A stretch of DNA of 64,000 nt from Roseomonas sp. GTDB lineage: Bacteria > Pseudomonadota > Alphaproteobacteria > Acetobacterales > Acetobacteraceae. The translations under genes were made by a program, and so were the position numbers. The notes below the pieces were generated by a model that was given only the letters and a program-made list of their open reading frames with translations, was not told the origin of the DNA and ran no database searches. This document shows, piece after piece, positions 59,394 through 64,000 of this stretch. Positions within the stretch are counted from its first letter, which is position 1; the number at the start of each line of letters is the position of its first letter. Location: assembly GCA_020249505.1 (NCBI GenBank), contig JADCFN010000008.1, forward strand, positions 47,434-111,433, in the 5' to 3' direction.

Positions 59394-60416
59394 ATGAATG
59401 CTGTAGCCCCTCAACCCGCGCCCTTAATGGACCCTTTCGGGCGCCACGTGTCCTATTTGCGCGTTTCCGTGACGGATCGCTGCGACCTGCGCTGCGTCTA
59501 TTGCATGGCGGAAGACATGACCTTCCTGCCCAAGGCGGAAATCCTGACGCTTGAGGAATTGGAACGCCTTTCCGCCGCCTTCATCGCAAGCGGAGTGGAC
59601 AAGATCAGGCTGACGGGCGGCGAGCCTTTGGTGCGCAAGAATGTGATGTCGCTGATCCGGGGCTTGGGCCAGCGCATCGGCCCCGGTGGCTTGCGTGAAT
59701 TGACCCTCACCACCAATGGCACGCAGTTGGTGCGTTACGCGGATGAGCTTTTCGCGGCAGGTGTCAGGCGCATCAATGTCTCGCTCGATACTTTGGATGC
59801 GGATGCCTTCGCTGCCGTCACGCGCTGGGGCAAGATTGAACAGACTTTGGATGGCATTTTCGCTGCCAAGGCCGCCGGCCTTGCCATCAAGATCAATGCT
59901 GTCGCGCTGAAAGGCGTGAATGAGCATGAATATGACCGCATGATCGCCTGGTGCGGTGAACATGGCTTTGATCTTTGCCTGATTGAAACCATGCCGATGG
60001 GCGATATCACCGGCGATCGCACGGATCAGTATTTGCCCTTGTCGTTGGTGCGGTCTCGGCTCAAGCAAAACTGGACGCTGGAAGATACGGATTACTCAAC
60101 GGGCGGCCCGGCGCGCTATATGCGGGTGAAGGAAACCGGCCAGCGGATCGGCTTCATCACGCCGATGACTCATAATTTCTGCGAAAGCTGCAATCGCGTG
60201 CGGCTGACCTGCACGGGCACGCTTTATATGTGCCTGGGTCAGGATGATGCAGCGGAATTCCGCGCCATGCTGCGCGACCCCAGCGTGGATGACGCGGCGC
60301 TGTTGCAAGCGATCCATGACGCCATTGCCCGCAAGCCCAAGGGCCATGATTTCGTGATTGACCGCCGGAATAATCGCCCCGCCGTGGCTCGGCACATGAG
60401 TGTGACCGGTGGCTGA
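59394..60416 (+). CDS. moaA: GTP 3',8-cyclase MoaA
   Basis: 340 residues. Radical-SAM cluster in [16 protein letters not shown] (CxxxCxxC) and the second, C-terminal cluster in [30 protein letters not shown] and the terminal Gly-Gly (SVTGG) are family marks. Catalyses the first step of molybdenum cofactor synthesis. Start at 59394 (MNAVAPQ); upstream in-frame start at 59319 lies within the TSUP gene. No other moa genes in the window. Confidence 0.97.
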   Translation: MNAVAPQPAPLMDPFGRHVSYLRVSVTDRCDLRCVYCMAEDMTFLPKAEILTLEELERLSAAFIASGVDKIRLTGGEPLVRKNVMSLIRGLGQRIGPGGLRELTLTTNGTQLVRYADELFAAGVRRINVSLDTLDADAFAAVTRWGKIEQTLDGIFAAKAAGLAIKINAVALKGVNEHEYDRMIAWCGEHGFDLCLIETMPMGDITGDRTDQYLPLSLVRSRLKQNWTLEDTDYSTGGPARYMRVKETGQRIGFITPMTHNFCESCNRVRLTCTGTLYMCLGQDDAAEFRAMLRDPSVDDAALLQAIHDAIARKPKGHDFVIDRRNNRPAVARHMSVTGG

Positions 60417-60798
60417 GGCGCTGCAAGCCCTTATTGCCGCCCTCACCTTCCCGGGGCTGCCCGGCTGGACCGGGCTGATCCTCGCGCTGCTGCTCGGCCT
60501 TCTGGTGCTGGCCTTCCTTGGCATGCCCTTCGCCGTTTACGGCGTGAAATCGCGGCTGGAGGCGCTGGAGTTGCAATTGGCGGAACTGCGCGCCGAATTG
60601 CGCCGCGCCGGGCCCGCCGCCGCCCCGCGCGCGCAGGTGGAGCAGGATTGGGAAGAACCGGCGGGCTTCACCCGGCGAGAGGTTGAAGCCGGCCCCCGAC
60701 TGAGCGCGCCCGTTCCGCCACCGCCCGCCTATAGCGCGCCGCCTCTGCGGGAACGCCGTGCCGAACCAAAGCTGGATTGGCGCGCGCCGCGTAGCTGA
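60409..60798 (+). CDS. Small membrane protein, unknown
   Basis: 129 residues, GTG start overlapping the moaA 3' end by eight bases. One or two hydrophobic segments ([30 protein letters not shown]), then a heptad-like [19 protein letters not shown] coiled coil and a proline-rich, low-complexity tail. No family recognised. Its position after moaA suggests an operon partner but not necessarily a shared function. Confidence 0.65.
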   Translation: MAEALQALIAALTFPGLPGWTGLILALLLGLLVLAFLGMPFAVYGVKSRLEALELQLAELRAELRRAGPAAAPRAQVEQDWEEPAGFTRREVEAGPRLSAPVPPPPAYSAPPLRERRAEPKLDWRAPRS

Positions 60799-60867
60799 TC
60801 ACGCGCCCCCTTGCGGTCCGGCCCCCTCCCCGGCTTGATGGGGGCCTCATAAAGCAGGAGTAGGCGG

Positions 60868-61713
60868 ATGCGCGTCAGCGTGATCCAGATGAACCAGGGC
60901 AGCAACAAGGCGGCGAACCTTGCGCAGGCCGAAGCGCTGATCGAAGCCGCGATTGCCGGGGATAGGCCCGGTTTGGTCAGCCTGCCCGAGACCTGGACCA
61001 ATCTAGGCGGCGGGCGGGATGCCCGCATGGCGGCGGCCGAAGTGCTGCCCGCACCAGGCGCGGAAGGTGGCCCGGCCTATGAGCTACTACGCGGCCTGGC
61101 GCGCCGGCACGGCATTACCGTGCATGGCGGTTCGATCATCGAAAATGGTGGCGAGAAGCTGTTCAACACCACGCTGGTCTTCGGCCCGGACGGGGTTGAG
61201 ATTGCGCGCTATCGCAAGATCCATCTGTTCGATATCACCGCGCCCGATGGCACCGGCTATCGCGAAAGCGCGCTTTATGGCGGCGGGCGTGATCTGGCGC
61301 TGTTTGATGCCGGCGGCATTCGCTTTGCCTGCACCATTTGCTACGATATTCGCTTTCCGGAATTATACTTGGCACTCCGGCAAATGGGGGCGGAGGCCAT
61401 TTTGGTGCCATCCAACTTTACGCTGCAAACAGGCAAGGATCATTGGGAAGCGCTGCTGCGTGCGCGCGCGATTGATACGCAATGCTGGATCATCGCCGCC
61501 GCTTCCTTCGGGCAATATGAAGAACGCGGCGCGCAACGGAGCGTCTATGGTCATTCGCTGATCGCCGACCCCTGGGGCCATGTGGTGGCGAAGGCGAGCG
61601 ACGGCAAAGGCCACGCCACCGCACGCATTGACCAGGCGCTGACCGCGCGCGTGCGGCGCGATATGCCGCTGCTGGAACACCGCGCCGCCGCTCAAGGGTG
61701 GCAGCGCGCATGA
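60868..61713 (+). CDS. Carbon-nitrogen hydrolase (Nit-type amidase)
   Basis: 281 residues of the nitrilase superfamily with the catalytic triad: Glu in [14 protein letters not shown], Lys in [14 protein letters not shown] and Cys in [15 protein letters not shown]. Sequence type fits Nit1/Nit2 omega-amidases or deaminated glutathione amidase. Hydrolyses omega-amides such as deaminated glutathione, a repair reaction. Its stop codon overlaps the start of nadK (61710-61713). Confidence 0.92.
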   Translation: MRVSVIQMNQGSNKAANLAQAEALIEAAIAGDRPGLVSLPETWTNLGGGRDARMAAAEVLPAPGAEGGPAYELLRGLARRHGITVHGGSIIENGGEKLFNTTLVFGPDGVEIARYRKIHLFDITAPDGTGYRESALYGGGRDLALFDAGGIRFACTICYDIRFPELYLALRQMGAEAILVPSNFTLQTGKDHWEALLRARAIDTQCWIIAAASFGQYEERGAQRSVYGHSLIADPWGHVVAKASDGKGHATARIDQALTARVRRDMPLLEHRAAAQGWQRA

Positions 61714-62486
61714 ACGCCTTCGCGCCCCGCCGCGTTGCCATCCTGGCCGGGCAAAGTGCCGAGGCGCAAAAGGCCCGCGCCGCGCTGGTGGTTCGTTACG
61801 GCAGTGCCGCGGAAGAAGATGCGGATATGGTTGTCGCCCTTGGCGGCGATGGCTTCATGCTGGAAACGCTGCATCGCTTCCTGCGGCGCGGTCTGCCCGT
61901 GTATGGCATGAACAGAGGCAGTGTCGGCTTTCTGATGAATGATTATCGGGAAGATGATTTGCCCGCGCGCCTTGCTGCTGCGCAAACCGCCATTGTGCAT
62001 CCGCTGCGCATGGTAGCGCTGCGCGACAATGCGCCACCGGTCGAAGCACTCGCCATCAACGAGGTTTCCCTGCTGCGTGAAAGCCGGCAGGCCGCCAAGA
62101 TCCGCATTCTGGTGGATGGCAAGGCGCGGCTGCCGGAATTGATCTGCGATGGCATCTTGGTCAGCACACCCGCCGGCAGCACCGCCTATAATCTTTCCGC
62201 CCATGGGCCGATTGTGCCTTTGAGTGCAAATCTGCTGCCGCTGACACCGATTTCGGCCTTTCGCCCACGGCGCTGGCGCGGCGCGCTGCTGCCTTCCGAT
62301 GCAACCGTTGTCTTCGATATTCTTGAGCCGGATAAGCGCCCTGTCGCCGCAGTCGCGGATTACACCGAAGTGCGCGATGTGACGCGGGTTGAGGTGCGCG
62401 AAGCGCGCGATGTCTCCCTGACCCTGATGTTCGACCCTGATCACGGGCTTTCCGAGCGTATCATCGCCGAGCAATTCACCGTGTGA
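61710..62486 (+). CDS. nadK: NAD kinase
   Basis: 258 residues, the short bacterial form. Catalytic [12 protein letters not shown] (GGDG motif), NEVSLLRE and [20 protein letters not shown] with the conserved serines and tyrosine. Phosphorylates NAD to NADP. Overlaps the amidase before it and the MFS gene after it by four bases. Confidence 0.94.
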   Translation: MNAFAPRRVAILAGQSAEAQKARAALVVRYGSAAEEDADMVVALGGDGFMLETLHRFLRRGLPVYGMNRGSVGFLMNDYREDDLPARLAAAQTAIVHPLRMVALRDNAPPVEALAINEVSLLRESRQAAKIRILVDGKARLPELICDGILVSTPAGSTAYNLSAHGPIVPLSANLLPLTPISAFRPRRWRGALLPSDATVVFDILEPDKRPVAAVADYTEVRDVTRVEVREARDVSLTLMFDPDHGLSERIIAEQFTV

Positions 62487-63679
62487 GCGAAGCGCCGCGC
62501 ATTGCGCCCCGGTTGTTGTTTTGGGGCACCGCGATTACGCAGCTTGTCGGCTGGGGCTGCCTTTTCACCCCCTTCCAATTGATGGTCGCGCCGATGGAGG
62601 CTGAGCTTGGCTGGTCCCGCGTGCTGATCTCGGGCGCCTTCACCTGTGGCTTGCTGGTATCGGGCCTAATCGCAGTGCCGGCGGGGCGTTGGCAGGATCG
62701 CCATGGGCCGCGCGGCATGATGACGGGCGGCGCGTTATTGGGTGCGGCCTTGCTGGTGTGCTGGAGTTTTGTCTCTCACCCCATCGCCTTTGTCTTGATT
62801 TGGGTTCTACTGGGTGCCGCGCATGCCACCTGCCTATGGGGGCCGGCCATGGCGGTGGTGGTGGCGGAAGCGCGGGATGTGACGCGCAGCATCACGGCGA
62901 TTACGCTGATCACGGGCTTCACCGGCACTATTTTCATTCCCTTGGTGGAAGCGCTGATCGGGCTTTTCGGCTGGCGTGATGCGTTGCTGGTATTGGCGGT
63001 GATCCAAACATGTTCGGCGGCGATAACAGCGTTCATGCTGCGCCATGCTGGGCCGCCAAAGCGCCTGGCGGAGAGCCCGCCGCCAGTGTCCTTGATGCGC
63101 CGCTTGCGTGATCCCGTGTTTCTGGGTCTCGCCTTTTGCTTTGCAGCACACGCCTTCATTGGCACGGGGCTTGGCGCGCATCTGGTGCTGCTGCTGCGTG
63201 AACGCGGGTGGCCGGAAGCGACCGTGTTGCTGCTGGCCGCCGCGCATGGGCCGGGCCAGGTGGCGGCGCGGCTAGTGTTGTTCACGCTTGGGCGCGGTGT
63301 TGCCATGCGCCATGTCGGGCGCTTTGCCTTGCTGCTGCTGCCGATTGGCATGGCGCTTTTCGCGCTCGCGCCTGATAGCCTGGCGCTGACCATTGCCTTC
63401 ATCATCGCCTGGGCGGTGGCGGATGGCTTGCTCACCATTCTGCGCGCGGCGGGTGTGGCAGAAATCATGGGCCGCGATGGTTTTGGCGCGACATCGGGCG
63501 CGCTTTCCGCCTTTGCCGTGCTGCCGCGCACCGCCGCCCCTTTGGCGCTGGCGCTGGTTTGGGACGCGGCCGGCGGCTATGGCCCCGTGCCCTGGCTGCT
63601 TCTGGCGATTGCACTTTTCGCGATGGCAAGTTTTTACGCGGCATCGCGCCCGCGCGGTATCAGCACGAGTTCAGTTTGA
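62483..63679 (+). CDS. MFS transporter
   Basis: 398 residues with twelve predicted membrane helices. Cytoplasmic loop 2-3 motif [19 protein letters not shown] (the MFS DRxGRR-type motif A) is present. N-terminal pattern [20 protein letters not shown]. Belongs to the family of monocarboxylate-like/nitrate-type MFS proteins but the ligand is unknown. GTG start at the nadK stop; its 3' end overlaps the small lipoprotein gene on the other strand. Confidence 0.9.
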   Translation: MSEAPRIAPRLLFWGTAITQLVGWGCLFTPFQLMVAPMEAELGWSRVLISGAFTCGLLVSGLIAVPAGRWQDRHGPRGMMTGGALLGAALLVCWSFVSHPIAFVLIWVLLGAAHATCLWGPAMAVVVAEARDVTRSITAITLITGFTGTIFIPLVEALIGLFGWRDALLVLAVIQTCSAAITAFMLRHAGPPKRLAESPPPVSLMRRLRDPVFLGLAFCFAAHAFIGTGLGAHLVLLLRERGWPEATVLLLAAAHGPGQVAARLVLFTLGRGVAMRHVGRFALLLLPIGMALFALAPDSLALTIAFIIAWAVADGLLTILRAAGVAEIMGRDGFGATSGALSAFAVLPRTAAPLALALVWDAAGGYGPVPWLLLAIALFAMASFYAASRPRGISTSSV

Positions 63680-63790
63680 GCTGCGATTGCCGCCCGCCCC
63701 ACCACCAACATAACCACCGCGCGCGCCGCTGCCTTCACAAGCAGCAAGCCCAATCAATAGCAGCACGGCAATCAAGAAGCGCATCATCAT
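63671..63790 (-). CDS. 39-residue lipoprotein
   Basis: Short reverse-strand gene: MMMRFLIAVLLLIGLAACEG, a full lipoprotein signal with lipobox LAAC (Cys18), then a Ser/Gly/Asn-rich tail. The ATG overlaps the stop codon of the upstream oligopeptide ABC gene (ATGA at 63790-63787), typical of coupled translation. Entericidin-like small lipoproteins have similar composition, but no specific function is assigned. The mature part is only 22 residues. Confidence 0.6.
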   Translation of the reverse strand: MMMRFLIAVLLLIGLAACEGSGARGGYVGGGAGGNRSSN

Positions 63791-64000
63791 TGATCATTCA
63801 AATGGCAGGCACTGCGCTGGCCGGGCGCGATCTCTCGCAGCTTCGGCACTTCCACCCGGCAGCGTTCCATCGCGAGCGGACAGCGCGGATGGAAATGGCA
63901 GCCACTCGGCGGGTTGAGCGGTGACGGGATTTCGCCCTTTACCACGCTGAAAGCGCGCTTGCGGTTTTCAATCCGCGGGACGGAATCAAGCAAGGACCGC
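63787..64000 (-). CDS. Oligopeptide/dipeptide ABC transporter ATP-binding protein (5' part outside window)
   Basis: Partial: only the C-terminal 71 residues are inside the window, reading in from the right edge. They contain SLLDSVPRI and the oligo_HPY motif, NPPSGCHFHPRCPLAMERCR, with the cysteines typical of DppD/DppF/OppD/OppF subunits. The protein drives peptide or nickel import with permease and receptor genes that lie outside. Stop at 63787 overlaps the following lipoprotein start. Confidence 0.9.
   Translation of the reverse strand, partial: RSLLDSVPRIENRKRAFSVVKGEIPSPLNPPSGCHFHPRCPLAMERCRVEVPKLREIAPGQRSACHLNDQ

Noticed and set aside
1..64000. CRISPR array, tRNA/rRNA, prophage or transposase
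   Set aside because: No regularly spaced repeats, no tRNA-like cloverleaf or rRNA sequence noticed, and no integrase or transposase gene in any frame read.

Overview
The window is high-GC DNA from an alphaproteobacterium, most likely Acetobacteraceae/Rhodospirillales (Roseomonas-like). This is an inference from gene content: the mitochondrial-type complex I accessory subunit NDUFA12, Coq7, heme A synthase of the CtaA/COX15 type, a ChpT-type phosphotransferase, an Atm1-type ABC exporter, and several solute receptors of the Bug (tripartite tricarboxylate) and TRAP families that are abundant in that group. It is dense, ordinary chromosome with no phage, insertion sequence, CRISPR array, tRNA or rRNA that I can support.

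Layout. 1-4.3 kb: a left-truncated patatin-like lipase, an AraC regulator, a frameshifted GT61-type glycosyltransferase and a RidA protein. 4.3-9.5 kb: a degenerate half-length relative of B12-dependent ribonucleotide reductase, then NDUFA12, mlaD, a small unknown gene and a DUF2155 gene, then a sulfur-type metallo-beta-lactamase-fold hydrolase and a Bug receptor. 9.5-17 kb: a leftward gene train made of a lactonase-like MBL enzyme, a beta-hydroxyacid dehydrogenase, a CMD protein and a DUF2889 protein, and upstream of these a uronate-type unit (mutarotase, uronate dehydrogenase, TRAP DctM/DctQ/DctP). 17-26 kb: catabolic genes (amidase, cupin, an LtnD-like dehydrogenase, VOC, NHL, enoyl-CoA hydratase, Bug receptor, and a LeuC/LeuD-type hydro-lyase pair).

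26-30.3 kb: a YjbF-like lipoprotein, a CBS-BON protein behind an FNR-like box, and a compositionally foreign LysR/LysE islet flanked by gene-poor DNA. 30.3-33.6 kb: core genes acpP-fabF-mltG and rpmB. 33.6-42.8 kb: Atm1-type ABC exporter, NUDIX proteins, tcuAB (tricarballylate oxidation), coq7, a DMT exporter, an MmgE/PrpD protein and a GNAT. 42.8-47.5 kb: the glycine cleavage operon gcvT-gcvH-gcvP behind a tandem glycine riboswitch. 47.6-52.2 kb: a GH108-like protein, TVP38 and GT2 membrane/envelope genes, ctaA and tldD.

52.3-58.4 kb: a chemosensory operon running leftward, chpT-cheA-cheW-cheY-cheB-cheR, where CheA is a hybrid kinase with two CheW-like modules and a receiver. 58.4-64 kb: DUF3553, TSUP, moaA, a small membrane protein, a nitrilase-family amidase, nadK, an MFS transporter, a 39-residue lipoprotein and the 3' end of an oligopeptide ABC ATPase that leaves the window. 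The items I would look at first are the catalytically dead-looking NrdJ relative, the structured and repetitive leader upstream of acpP, and the chpT-hybrid cheA unit.
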